Shown here: positions 9,806-20,303 of the stretch, in pieces
How positions within the stretch are numbered: the stretch's first letter is position 1
How the letters are laid out: each line of letters begins with the position of its first letter
Position numbers and translations under genes: made by a program
Notes under the pieces: model-generated
The model's input: only the letters and a program-made list of their open reading frames with translations
Databases searched by the model: none
What the model was told of the DNA's origin: nothing
Assembly: GCA_946406115.1 (NCBI GenBank)
Contig: OX291550.1
Location: 23,536,722 to 23,600,721, forward strand
Reading direction: 5' to 3'
Length of the DNA stretch: 64,000 bases
Source: Apoda limacodes
Taxonomy: Eukaryota; Arthropoda; Insecta; Lepidoptera; Limacodidae

Positions 9806-12800
9806 ATGGACGCTTCAGATTTACAAAACGATTACTTCGACCAACAACTGTATGAACTTTGTATACAGGAAGAAAGAAAACTCATTGATAAATACGTTCA
9901 ATTGCTCTATAAAATATGTCTACACGAAGAAAAAAATCACCAGTGCAACAGTCAAGAACAGACATTGTAAGTATTTGGGTTTACTAGCTGTCTTGTCTCG
10001 ACTTGTTTTATTTGTAACAACTTATTGTATAGCATTGGAGGGGTGGATCATATAAAAGAATGTATTTTGGTTTGAGATTATTGTTACTGTTAGTTTAACA
10101 AAATGTGGTCGCTTACTAGTGAGGAAATAATTTTACTCGACAAAGCAATTATTTTAAGTAGATTCCATCGTTATATTAGATTTTGGTTTATAAATGGCAA
10201 ACTTTCTAAATCAATGATTGAGGATCCAGACTTTAAACCGTATTATACGCCATGTAATACGCATTTAATCAATGGGGGTGATGAAATTGACGGATTATTA
10301 CCGGTCATAGCATATTGCACCTCTTATGAAAATAGTAAATAAACGTGAGATGGTTTTTTTATTTGACTTATTTATAATGTTCTAATTTTCTAGTTATATA
10401 TTTCTGTTTTATTTTTTATAATAATTGTGTTTTTTTTTTCTATTGTTTACAGCCAAGTTGGTGGAAAAAGAAAAATTGCTCTAGATGGAGAAAATGTACT
10501 AGAAAAACGACTTCGTACATCAGAAACACAAGCGACTACATCAAGGGGTGGCCCTGAAGCAGTACCATCGACATCATCAGCAGCTGCATCGTCTACTTTT
10601 CTTTTAGATGTAAGTTCAAATATTGATAAGATTGAATGCCCCCAATGTAAAGTTTTTCTCCACAAAAAACATTTTACTAGTCATTTAAATAGTAATTCCC
10701 ACAAAAACAATGTAATAATATGTCATGAAAAGTTTTCAAATGTTCATTTAATTGAAACTGCATTTGGAGCACGCATATTAACCTATAGAATAACCCCAAA
10801 ACAAACTGTAGGCCAGGTAGAATTCGAGACGCCTGACTCGTTTCTCCAAGGTATTAAAGAAACTTTGTTTCAGTTAATAAGTGATTGCATTAATCAATTA
10901 ACCGTCATAAAAGTAAATTTTAATTTAAATGCTGATTTTATACAACCAACAAAAGACTTAAAAAATACTTTCGATTTCCAAACTTTTAACTATGTGTATT
11001 GTCGTGGAGATGATTTTGAAATAATATTTTCAATGATTATTAATGAGATAACAAATAAGATTTCCAATTTTGAAAAAAAAGATAGCGGCTGGAGCTTACG
11101 TGCAATTAAACATATAGATATGAATGTTAATAAATTTAATCCCTTACGTGGTTCATCGTATATAGATTTACCATTAGATATTAAATACAAAAAAGCGGTA
11201 ATTAATGTGAAAAATTATGACCACCAATGTTTTCAATGGGCTGTGCTTTCAGCCTTATATCCAGTAAATAATAACGCTGATAGAGTCTGTTCATATTTTA
11301 GTCACCAAAATAAATTAAATTTTAATAATATTCCATTTCCCGTTAAATTGAAGGATATAAATAAATTTGAAAATTTAAATGATGTAAGTATTAATGTCTT
11401 TGGTTTAGAGTACGATGCAAATAATAAAAAAAAAAAAAATAGTAGGACCGCTTCATTTTACAAAGTGTCGAAAACAAAAACACATTAATCTACTTTTAAT
11501 TAATACCGGTTCTAATTATCATTATTGTTACATTAAAAATTTATCTAGATTAGTAAGTAAACAAATTTCATTAAAAAATGAAGCTGTTCATATTTGTGAC
11601 GGGTGCTTGTTAATATTTAGAAATCAAAATGAATTAACTAACCATCAAAGGTTTGATTGTAATCACATTAAAACCGATTTACCTAATTCACTTCCCAAAA
11701 AAAAGATGTGGTTTGGTGAACCAATTTTAAATAATATATTGTCATTTGATAAATTTGATAGAAAATTGAAAATTCCATTTGTCATTTATGCTGATTTTGA
11801 AGCCCTTTTATTACCAATTCATAGTTGTGATAATGACCCAAACAAATCGTTTAGTAATAATATTCAAAAACATGAAGTATATAGCTTCGGTTATTATATT
11901 AAATGTTCGTCCGATAATAGTCTGTCTACTTATAGGACCTATACCGGAAAGGACAGTGCTAAGGTTTTTATGCAGTCTCTAGTAGATGATTTAAAACAAA
12001 TTGCTAAAAAAAACAGTTTCCATAAAAGTCCTCAACCGTTATCGGTCGAGAATGAGAGAAATATATTAGAAAGTAAAACCTGTTACATTTGTGAAAAAGA
12101 TTTAAATAATGAGTCTATTATAGATTATGACACACACACGGGTTTATATAGAGGAATAGCTCATTCGATTTGCTCTTCAAATTATAAAGTCCCGCGATTC
12201 GTTCCAATTTTTTTACATAACTTAAGTAATTATGATAGTCACTTTATAGTACATGCGCTGAACAGTGTAGACGGAGCAATAGAAATAATACCTCAGAATA
12301 AAGAAAAATACATATCATTTTCAAAGTGCATTCAAATAAATAATTGTAGTATGAAATTAAGGTTTGTAGATTCTTTCAAATTCATGTCTTGTAGTCTTTC
12401 TCAGTTAGCAAAAAATCTTGATACAAATCAATTTCATGAACTTAGTAAAAATTTTCCAAATAACGAAGATTTCATCCGTTTAACACGTAAAGGCATTTAT
12501 CCCTATGAGTTTATGACATCCTATGAAAAATTACAAAACACGACACTACCAACAAAAGAATTTTTTTTTAGTTCCTTGAATAACGAGCATGTATCTAACG
12601 AGGACTATGCACATGCAAATGATGTTTGGAATCATTTTTGGGGTTTCTCAATGTAGTAACCGTTATGCAAAAGCTAACAATATTTTTATGGACAATTATA
12701 ATAGTGACTTACCTTCTTCTTATTTAATTTACCTTGATGCTAATCTATATGGTTGGGCTATGTCACAATACCTTCCGACGAGTGAGTTTGAATGGGTTGA

Positions 12801-13936
12801 CATAAACACTAATTTTCAAGTGCCTGATAACTCAGAATATGGTTATATATTGGAAGTAGATTTAGAATATCCAGATCATTTACATGACTTACATTCAGAT
12901 TTTCCATTTTGTCCTGATCAGATATGTATTGGTAACACAAAAGAAAAAAAATTAGTTCTAAATTTAAACAATAAAAATAATTACATAATACATTATCGAA
13001 ATTTAAAACAATGTTTACAAACTGGACTAAAATTACTAAAAGTGCATAGAATTTTAAAATTTAAACAAAGTGATTGGTTAAAAAAATACATTGATTTAAA
13101 TACTAACCTGCGTGCATCGGCGGTTTCTGAGTTTCAAAAGGATTTTTATAAATTAATGAATAACTCTGTTTTCGGTAAAACTATGGAAAATATTGAAAAA
13201 AAGAGTAAATGTAAAGCTGGTGACTCATTGGGAGAATCGCGGAAATGTTCAAGGTGCTCAATCACTGCTAGCAAGACCTGAATTTCATAGTTTATCTATC
13301 TTTTCAGAGTCATTAGTTGCTATACAATTAAAAAAGGTAAAAATGTTATATAACAAACCAATTTATTTAGGTTTTTGTATTTTAGATATATCAAAAACGC
13401 TAATGTATGAGTTCTATTACGAATATATGAACGTGAAGTTTCAGAATAGGTTAAAACTACTTTACACAGATACAGATAGTTTAGTTTATCAAGTATTTAC
13501 AAAAAACTTTTATTCCGATATTAAATCAGATGTTGCCATACATTTCGACACCTCAGACTATGAAATTAACAATAAATATGGTATACCTTTGTTAAATAAA
13601 AAAAAATTAGGATTATTTAAAGATGAAAATAATGGTAAAATATTTAGAGAGTTTGTAGGACTACGCTCAAAAATGTTTGCGATTGACGTGGAAGATAAAT
13701 TTGTTGCTAAAGCAAAGGGTGTAAACAAAAGCATTGTCAAAAACTTTAAAATTGACAATTACAAAAATTGTTTATTTAATAATACTAATGAAATTTGTAA
13801 AATGCTTCGGTTTAAATCTATTAAACATATAATTTTTATTCAAAAATGTAATAAAGTTTCTTTATCTTACAATGATAGCAAAAGGTATTATAGCTTAAAA
13901 AATGTTGAGTTAGAAAATAATGTAAAAACTTTCTGA
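9806..13936 (+). pseudogene. POLB: Protein-primed DNA polymerase B, copy 2 (broken)
   Basis: Exons at 9806-9966 and 10453-13936 repeat copy 1, including its lesions: the A-run frame change (about 11426), the Exo III-region deletion (about 12649), the short motif A, and the frame change near 13199. It differs in three ways I can see: one codon after motif A (ATG where copy 1 has ACG), a 39-bp in-frame deletion (13 residues) near the C terminus after 'agcaaaaggta', and GAG in place of the copy-1 stop, so the frame runs nine residues further. Shared lesions mean the gene was dead before it was duplicated, unless gene conversion spread them. Confidence 0.9.
10103..10342 (+). CDS. Small intronic ORF, unit 2 copy
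   Basis: Same 79-residue frame as 3730-3969, with no difference in the translation. Function unknown. Confidence 0.35.
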   Translation: MWSLTSEEIILLDKAIILSRFHRYIRFWFINGKLSKSMIEDPDFKPYYTPCNTHLINGGDEIDGLLPVIAYCTSYENSK

Positions 13937-14159
13937 ATTGTTTTTTGTAAAACTTTTTTTTTTTTTTACTTAATGTATTATCTAGTTTTAAAATTTAATT
14001 TATTCTAATTAAAAAGTACTGTGTATTATTAAAAAATATATTATTGTTTAAGAAATGTAAAGAAGTTGTAAAATTAATTTTGTATTATGTTAAAATATTA
14101 TTTAATTTTAATTTGAACTGTTATGTTCATTTTCATCTAATTTGACTTGATTTTAATTT

Positions 14160-14368
14160 TAATTTTGTATTGATAAGTTATGTATAACAATTTATATTGG
14201 TTTTCTCTGTGCCTGAATTAAACTGTTTTAATTTTGTATTGAGGAGTCATGTCTAACAATTTATATTGGTTTTCTCTGTGCCTGAATTAAACTGTTTTAA
14301 TTTTGTATTGATGAGTCATGTCTAACAATGTATATTGGTTTTCTCTGTGCCTGAATTAAACTGTTTTA
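14160..14368 (+). repeat. 69-bp tandem repeats, unit 2 copy
   Basis: Three units with the same 69-bp period as at 7826-8034. Both units have three, so the array has not changed since the duplication. About 190 bp of AT-rich DNA follow before the ATPase start, with a TATA-like 'ttatttaaa' near 14475. Confidence 0.85.
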
Positions 14369-14553
14369 ATTTAATAAAAAAAAGATAAAGGTACCCTAAT
14401 TATTTGTTTTGTCAACTTTACATTTTACTATTTAAAATATGTAATAAATGATTTTTATAGTATCACTGTATTTTATTTAAAACTAATGTTCAATGTGAAC
14501 AAATGACATTTGACTTAAAATCCTTATGAAGCTAACACGTATTAAAAAAAACG

Positions 14554-15231
14554 ATGTTTCATTTCTCACACCCTTTTACAGCTATAGTAGCAGGTCCGAG
14601 TGGATGTGGAAAATCTAATTTTGTTACAAATTTTATAAACTGCGCTAAAAAAATATGTGACACAGATTTTAAGCATATATTTTGATGTTACGATGAAATG
14701 CAGCCACTGTATAATATTAGTAATGTTATATACACTCAAGGAATACCAGATTTAAATATGTTTGATGGTAATGAACCTCAATTACTGGTTATAGATGACC
14801 TAATGCGAGAATCGGATGGACGAGTTGTTGATATTTTTACTAAAGGGAGCCATCACAGAAATTTAAGCGTTTTCTATATAACTCAAAATTTATTTCATCA
14901 AGGTAAAGGTCAACGTGATATTTCACTAAACTCTTCTTATATAATTTATTTCAAAAATCCTCGGGACCGAACTCAAATACGCCATTTAGCACGACAAGTT
15001 TTTCCTGATAATTCCAAATTTGTAGAGGAAGCCTATAAAGATGCCACTATTGATCCGCATGGTTATTTGATGATAGATCTAAAACAAAAAACAAATGACA
15101 TGTATCGCTTTAAAAGTAATATATTTCCACTCAATAATATTTTTTGTACTGTTTACATACCAAAAAAAGGATTTAAATGTAATATGAAGGATCAAATATC
15201 AATTAGTTCAACATCATGCACGGAACCGTAA
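14554..15231 (+). pseudogene. ATP: DNA-packaging ATPase (FtsK/HerA, A32-like), one nonsense codon
   Basis: In this family the enzyme pumps DNA into the capsid. Walker A GPSGCGKS lies at 14593-14616 and Walker B LLVIDDLM at about 14780-14803, followed by the FYITQN segment typical of the family. Length (225 residues) matches known Polinton ATPases. An in-frame TGA at 14683-14685 (context HIF-stop-CYDEMQ) falls where relatives usually have tryptophan, so TGG to TGA is the likely change. The rest of the frame is open. The start is the first ATG before the P-loop. Its last 16 bases overlap the next gene. Confidence 0.85.
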
Positions 15232-15497
15232 CAACGTGTAATAATAATTCATTTAGTGTAATATTAAAAGAATTGAAACGAAAGTATTGCAAAACTTTAC
15301 AAGAAACAACTAGTAAAGAAGAATTAAACAATATTTGTAAACAGCTTAATTTTATTTTAGCAGAAAAAAATAATTTAAAAGAAAAAACAAATAAAAAAAC
15401 GAAGAGATATTCACTGAGGTCTCTGAATTTACATTGTTTAGTGTCATGTATTATAGGCAGTTATTTTATCAAAATTTATTTAGACAAATGTTTTTAA
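15216..15497 (+). CDS. Small basic Polinton protein, paralogue of next gene
   Basis: 93 residues, overlapping the ATPase end by 16 bp. The middle part (LKRKYCKTLQ, then EELNNIC and a lysine-rich segment) aligns with the next gene (LKPKYCEALL, QEINCLC). The C terminus is hydrophobic and cysteine-containing (HCLVSCIIGSYF) but unlike the neighbour's, so a frame change there is possible. Role unknown; small basic proteins next to capsid genes suggest a virion or DNA-condensing part. Confidence 0.6.
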   Translation: MHGTVTTCNNNSFSVILKELKRKYCKTLQETTSKEELNNICKQLNFILAEKNNLKEKTNKKTKRYSLRSLNLHCLVSCIIGSYFIKIYLDKCF

Positions 15498-15509
15498 TAA
15501 TTAATAATA

Positions 15510-15830
15510 ATGAGACGAGTTAAGGCACATAAAGAATTATTAAAAGCTTTACATACACTTAAACCAAAGTATTGTGAGGCACTATTAAAAAGTTGTAACG
15601 AACAAGAAATAAACTGTCTCTGTGAATGTATTTTTAATGTTTTAAATGGTAAAATTCCTTTAAAGGAGCAAGAAAAGTCTAAATTAAAAAAACACATAGT
15701 GGTTCTCAGGAAATTAGTTTCTAAAGGAAGAAATAAATTCAGAAAAAAGATAATTATACAGAAAGGTGGTGCATTCTTACCTGTAATTTTGGGTGCAGTT
15801 CTTAGTTCTTTGCTCAATTCTGTCATATAA
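15510..15830 (+). CDS. Small basic Polinton protein with hydrophobic C terminus
   Basis: 106 residues: a helical, cysteine-containing first half (KYCEALLKSC, NCLCECIF), a very basic middle (KKHIVVLRKLVSKGRNKFRK), then GG and a hydrophobic tail (FLPVILGAVLSSLLNSVI). I recognise this layout from unassigned Polinton proteins that end in a GGFLP-type tail. DNA binding and membrane or capsid contact are plausible, but no function is shown. It lies 12 bp after its paralogue and ends 4 bp before the next start. Confidence 0.65.
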   Translation: MRRVKAHKELLKALHTLKPKYCEALLKSCNEQEINCLCECIFNVLNGKIPLKEQEKSKLKKHIVVLRKLVSKGRNKFRKKIIIQKGGAFLPVILGAVLSSLLNSVI

Positions 15831-15834
15831 GAAA

Positions 15835-16615
15835 ATGGAGAACGCTAAAAAGATGTTATTAATTGAACCTAACGTCTTAGAAAGGCTCAAACGTAGAGAA
15901 ATTATTCCTGAAGATTCCTTATCGCGACTAGATAAGGAAATGCGGGATATTCTTAGTAGGAAATTAGAAGACCGTGAGAAGTGGAAGCTCTATTCACAAA
16001 CATTACAAAGATATTTGTATTTTACTGGTGAAGAAAGACAACCACTAAAATTGCCTTTGGTGTCGGATGAGAGTGAATTAACAGAAAAATATAAAGAAGA
16101 AGAGAGAGAGAAGAGAGAAGAAGAGAAAGCTGAACCATTACTTACACAGTCACCATCCAAAGAGAGGGACGTAGTTTACAATAAGCCCTATTCTTATTTT
16201 TATTTAATGAGATTAATTCCAAGGACATTTAAAAAAAAAGGTGAACTGCTAATTAAAACTTTGATAGAAAATAATGATAAAGTCAAATGGGATACACAAG
16301 GGAGAATTACTATAAATGAGCAGGATACCTGGGACCAATATTGTAGATTTGATTAATGATACCTTACGTCAGCTAAAACGTCCAAAACCGAGGGGGTGGG
16401 AAGAATTTTCTCAGTTATTAACTGATATAAGTTTACCTTTATATTGTATCGGTAATCCTACAACATTGGAGTATGTTAAGAAACTACATATAGAGAAATT
16501 TAAAGAAACTTCTCCCCCTGAAAAACATGCTACGCCCAGTAGTGAAACACCGAGAACGTCTTTAAAAGATATAAAAAGCAAGAAAATTTACTGGGAAAGA
16601 TGGACACCGTATTAG
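15835..16615 (+). pseudogene. Uncharacterised Polinton protein, frameshifted
   Basis: The frame opens at 15835 and runs to 16356; near 16318-16330 the family-typical continuation (PGTNIVDLINDTLRQ) switches to the frame ending at 16615, so one base has been lost or gained. The protein would be about 260 residues: a helical N terminus, a glutamate/lysine-rich linker (KEEEREKREEEKAE), a globular part with YSYFYLMRLIPRTF, and the conserved NIVDLINDTLRQ...RGWEEF block followed by a polar tail. It commonly stands upstream of the integrase in insect Polintons. Function unknown. It overlaps the integrase start by 16 bp. Confidence 0.65.
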
Positions 16616-17687
16616 ATATAGACAAAATATATTATGATGTTTCTAATCCAGCTGGTTATAGTAGTATTGATAAGTTAACCCAAGCTATGGATGGAAAGAT
16701 GAATAAAAAAGAAGTAAAAAAATGGTTACAGGCGCAAGAAACATATACTTTACATAGACCTGTTCAGAGAAAGTTTTCTAGAAATAAATACATTTTATCT
16801 AACTATAACGACCTTTGGCAAGTTGATTTAAGCGATATGCGAACCTATAGTCAATATAACGATAATTATAAATATATTATCTGTGTCATTGATGTCTTTA
16901 GTAAATATGCTTTTGCAAGATGTATGAAAAAAAGAATTCAGAAACTACAATACAATGCTTTGAAAGTATATTTACAGAAGCTAACGCAACTCCAAAACAT
17001 ATACAATCTGATAAGGGTAGTGAATTCGTTGCAAAAGATGTTAGGAGGTATTTTAAGAGTAAAAACATAAATTACTACACAACGAATAATCCAGATATTA
17101 AAGCAAGTATTGTAGAAAGATTTCAAAGAACTCTTAAGATGAAAATGTGGCGTTATTTCACTCACAAAAATACATATAGATATGTAGATATTTTGCAAGA
17201 TTTGATGTATTCATATAATCACAGTTACCATTCGAGTATAAAAATGTGTCCATGTGACGTCAATTCTAGTAATATTATGACTGTTTGGTCTAATTTATAT
17301 GACAGGAAAAATAAAAACCAAAATATATATCCAGAGCTTCCTAAGTTTCAAATTGGTGACCATGTAAGAATAACTAAGCATAAACATATATTTCAAAAAG
17401 GCTATGAAACTAATTGGAGTGATGAAGTATTTGTTATATCATCAATTATTCATAGGTCGCCTTATAAAGTTTATACACTTAATGATTTAGAAGGAGAATC
17501 AATATCAGGTACATTTTATGCTAAAGAACTACAAAAAGTTTTATACGACCCCACCCTTAAGCACAAAATAGATAAAATCATAAGTTTTAGGTATCTAAGA
17601 GGCAGAAAAGAAGTGTTGGTCAAGTGGAAAGGTTATCCATCAAAATTCAATACCTGGATTCCAGCATCTAACATTGAATTAATATGA
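16600..17687 (+). pseudogene. INT: Retroviral-type integrase with chromodomain, frameshifted
   Basis: Catalyses insertion of the element. The rve core shows D (WQVDLSDM, 16825-16827), D (QSDKGSEF, 17010-17012) and E (IVERFQRTLK, 17115-17117), all kept. After an SH3-like part comes a C-terminal chromodomain (EVLVKWKGYP ... NTWIPASNIELI, about 17563-17684), a histone-reading module that can steer integration. A frame change in a 7-A run near 16926-16932 breaks the core between the first and second acidic residues. The end overlaps the next start as ATGA at 17684. Confidence 0.9.
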
Positions 17688-18448
17688 GTCAAGAAAGCTT
17701 TTATTTGACTCTTTTAAGTAACAGTTCAATGACCTATTTCCCAAACAATACAACAACAAACTTTTTGACGAAGCTTCCTAAAACAGTTAAATTAGAAGGG
17801 GAGTGGCTGGTAGGACTAGTTGAATTTCATTACCCTTTTAGTATTTTAAATGTCAGAGAACATGAAAATGTTATATATCTTAGAAAAAAAACATTGGTCG
17901 ACAACATTGAAAGTGTTGCAGAATATAAAACCCACATACCCGCTACAACATATGATGACATTGATCAGCTTCTAAATGCCCTTAACAGTAATCCCCTTTT
18001 AAAAGATTGTATAAAGTTTCGTTTTGATGAGACATCAAAACTCTTTTCTTTAACACCCCAAAATAAAAACATTTTATCTTTAAGGATGTCACCACAGCTA
18101 AGTCTTCAACTTGGTTTTGGACCAAAAACTAATTTAATTGCAAACAACATAGCTAAACGTCCTGTTAATTTGTTTTTAGGATTGCCTTCACAACTTTTTT
18201 TGTACTCTGATATTGTGCAACCTCAAATTGTGGGTGATGTAATGACATCACTATTACGAATAGTTCCATTAGACACAACAAAATATATTTACGGTGGTTA
18301 TAAAATGAATGTGTTTACACCAGCTCACTACATACCTGTTATGCGTCGTGAGTTTGATACTATAGATATAAGGACAAACACAGGTGCAACAATACCATTT
18401 CAATTTGGAACTGCGTGTGCTAAATTTCATTTTAAACGAATAAGATGA
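17684..18448 (+). CDS. mCP: Minor capsid (penton-like, single jelly-roll) protein
   Basis: Intact 254-residue frame. It starts MSQESFYLTLLSNSSM and includes LEGEWLVGLVEFHYP, a start typical of this Polinton family. The C terminus has the recurring FDTIDI..NTG..IPF..G...HFKR pattern of the jelly-roll penton proteins. In the virion it should form five-fold vertices beside the major capsid protein. Being open while integrase and major capsid are broken may only reflect chance and length. Both ends are ATGA overlaps. Confidence 0.75.
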   Translation: MSQESFYLTLLSNSSMTYFPNNTTTNFLTKLPKTVKLEGEWLVGLVEFHYPFSILNVREHENVIYLRKKTLVDNIESVAEYKTHIPATTYDDIDQLLNALNSNPLLKDCIKFRFDETSKLFSLTPQNKNILSLRMSPQLSLQLGFGPKTNLIANNIAKRPVNLFLGLPSQLFLYSDIVQPQIVGDVMTSLLRIVPLDTTKYIYGGYKMNVFTPAHYIPVMRREFDTIDIRTNTGATIPFQFGTACAKFHFKRIR

Positions 18449-18894
18449 ATTCTCATAATCGTAATCATAGTATTTGCCCATATGAAAGTTATTATTCTCA
18501 TCAAGCTGGTTCAGGAGTGGGGATAATTTACAAAGGTATCCCATATCAACGAGGCCATGGAATCGGAAGCTTTTTAGGGGGATTGTTTAGATCTGTACCT
18601 CCGTTGCTATCGAGTGGAGCAAAGGCAGTCAGTAAAGAAGCATTGAATATGGGTGTAGGTCTCCTGTCTGATATGATGAATGCACAACCTATGAATGATT
18701 CTATTAAATCTCGCATGAAAGATGCAACAAGTAATTTAAAACGGAAAGCAGATAGTAAAATTGATAGCATTATGACTGGATCTGGGTATAAAAACAAGAG
18801 ACGTAATAAACGATCAGCCATTTCTCTGAAAGCAACGAAAAGAAGAACTACTAAAAAAGTTTTTAACAAGAATAGTTGTGATATTTTTTCTTAA
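18445..18894 (+). CDS. pVI-like minor virion protein, predicted protease substrate
   Basis: Intact, 149 residues. QAGSG (20-24) and MTGSG (110-114) match the adenain cleavage patterns of form (M/I/L/Q)xGx|G; NMGVG (68-72) is a weaker match. Between them is a glycine-rich amphipathic stretch (GIGSFLGGLFRSVPPLL) and the C-terminal third is strongly basic (KNKRRNKRS, KATKRRTTKK). This layout resembles adenovirus pVI or core proteins, matured by the protease encoded 1.4 kb downstream. Role in membrane disruption or DNA condensation is inferred. Shares ATGA with the minor capsid gene. Confidence 0.65.
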   Translation: MNSHNRNHSICPYESYYSHQAGSGVGIIYKGIPYQRGHGIGSFLGGLFRSVPPLLSSGAKAVSKEALNMGVGLLSDMMNAQPMNDSIKSRMKDATSNLKRKADSKIDSIMTGSGYKNKRRNKRSAISLKATKRRTTKKVFNKNSCDIFS

Positions 18895-18909
18895 ATTAAA
18901 CAAATAATA

Positions 18910-20229
18910 ATGTCGTTCTTACATAATACTTCATGTGAATGTGCTAAGTCTGAATTAGATTTATTTGCATTACCAACAACACAAACAAGCATAGAGAATG
19001 GTCAGTGGATTCATTATAAACCAAATCAAATTTCATCTTTGAGTGATGAAGGTCCCATAGAATTTCAAGTTCCTGGTACAGGAGAAGACTATATTGACTT
19101 ATCTAATACATTACTCCAATGAAAAGTTAGAGTTTTAAATCATGATTCAACTGTATTAACTGCAGCGACAAGTGTTGCCCCAGTTAATAACTGGTTACAT
19201 TCTCTTTTTAATCAAATGGATGTTTATCTAAATCAAAAGCTTGTTTCCCCACCAAACAACACCTATGCTTATCGTTCTTATATTGAAACTTTATTAAATT
19301 ATGGTCCTGCTGCAAAAAAATCTCATCTTACATGTGGTTTGTGGTATAAAGATACCGCAAACAAAATGGATTCTGCTGATGAAAGCAATGAAGGCTACAC
19401 CAAGAGACAGCAGTTTACGAAAGATAGCAAGGAAGTTGAATTGATTGGTCATTTACATGGTGATATATTTAATCAAGACAAATTTTTGATAAACGGTGTT
19501 GAATTACGTATTAAATTAGTACGTACCAAAGAATCATTTAACTTAATGTCATCTAGTACAGATTTAAAGTTAAAAGTGCAAATCAATGATGCAACACTTT
19601 TAATAAGAAGGGCTAGGATAAGTCCTTCTGTGTTATTAGCTCATCAAAAAGTTTTAACCAACACTACTGCTAAATACCCTATAACGCGTGCGGAAGTCAA
19701 GGTTATGACGTTACCTTCAGGAATCCAAGGAAAAACACTTAATAATATTTTTTTAGGTCAAGTTCCCAAAAGATGTATAGTTGGTTTTGTAAATAATTCA
19801 GCCTTTAATGGAAGTTTTAATATGAACCCATATAATTTTCAGAACTTTAATTTAAATATGTTTAGCTTATATGTAGATGGCCAACAAATACCTTCTAAAA
19901 CATTGCAACCTTCATTTGATAGCAGTTTATTTACCTCAGCATATCACACTTTATATTCGGGAACTGGTATTCATTTTTTGAATGAAGGTAATGATATATC
20001 TAGAGAAGAATTTGCCAATGGATACTGTTTATTAGCCTTTGATTTAACCCCAGATCTATCATCCAATTCACAATCGCATTGGAATCTAATAAGACATGGA
20101 AGTGTTAGATTGGAAGTCCGCTTCGAAAACTCTTTAAATACTACAGTAAATTGTATTATATATGCAGAATTTGACAACATTATAGAAATTAATAAAAATC
20201 GTGATGTAAGTGTAGATTATAATAGTTAA
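18910..20229 (+). pseudogene. MCP: Major capsid protein (double jelly-roll, hexon-like), one nonsense codon
   Basis: About 440 residues, the usual length for Polinton capsid proteins. Family features: the VPGTGEDYIDLSNTLL segment, VAPVNNWLHSLFNQMDVYLN, YAYRSYIETLLNYG, and a C-terminal ...RLEVRFENSLNTTVNCIIYAEFD strand set. An in-frame TGA at 19120-19122 follows TLLQ; everything after it stays open for 335 codons. It would build the icosahedral shell as trimers. With one stop as its only visible lesion, decay is recent or the stop is a sequencing or assembly fault. Confidence 0.85.
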
Positions 20230-20303
20230 AAAAACATATATATTGTTCTAAAGCTATGATTTTATTCATTCTGAAAATAACTTTTGTAGTTACGAGAGGT
20301 GTA

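Larger units (their letters stand above)
8123..14456 (+). repeat. Tandem duplication, unit 2
   Basis: This is the second copy of 1751-8122, offset by 6372-6373 up to the end of PolB. It is 6334 bp long: one T more, 39 bp less. After it the sequence ('atagtatcactg') continues into the ATPase promoter region, so this unit has the original right border and unit 1 the original left border. Confidence 0.95.

Noticed and set aside
18546..18869. 107-residue minus-strand frame opposite the pVI-like gene
   Set aside because: Shadow of the plus-strand coding sequence, without its own promoter or motif.
14683..19122. TGA recoding as tryptophan in the element
   Set aside because: Trp codons elsewhere in the same genes are TGG, the second TGA is not clearly at a Trp site, and the element shows other decay.
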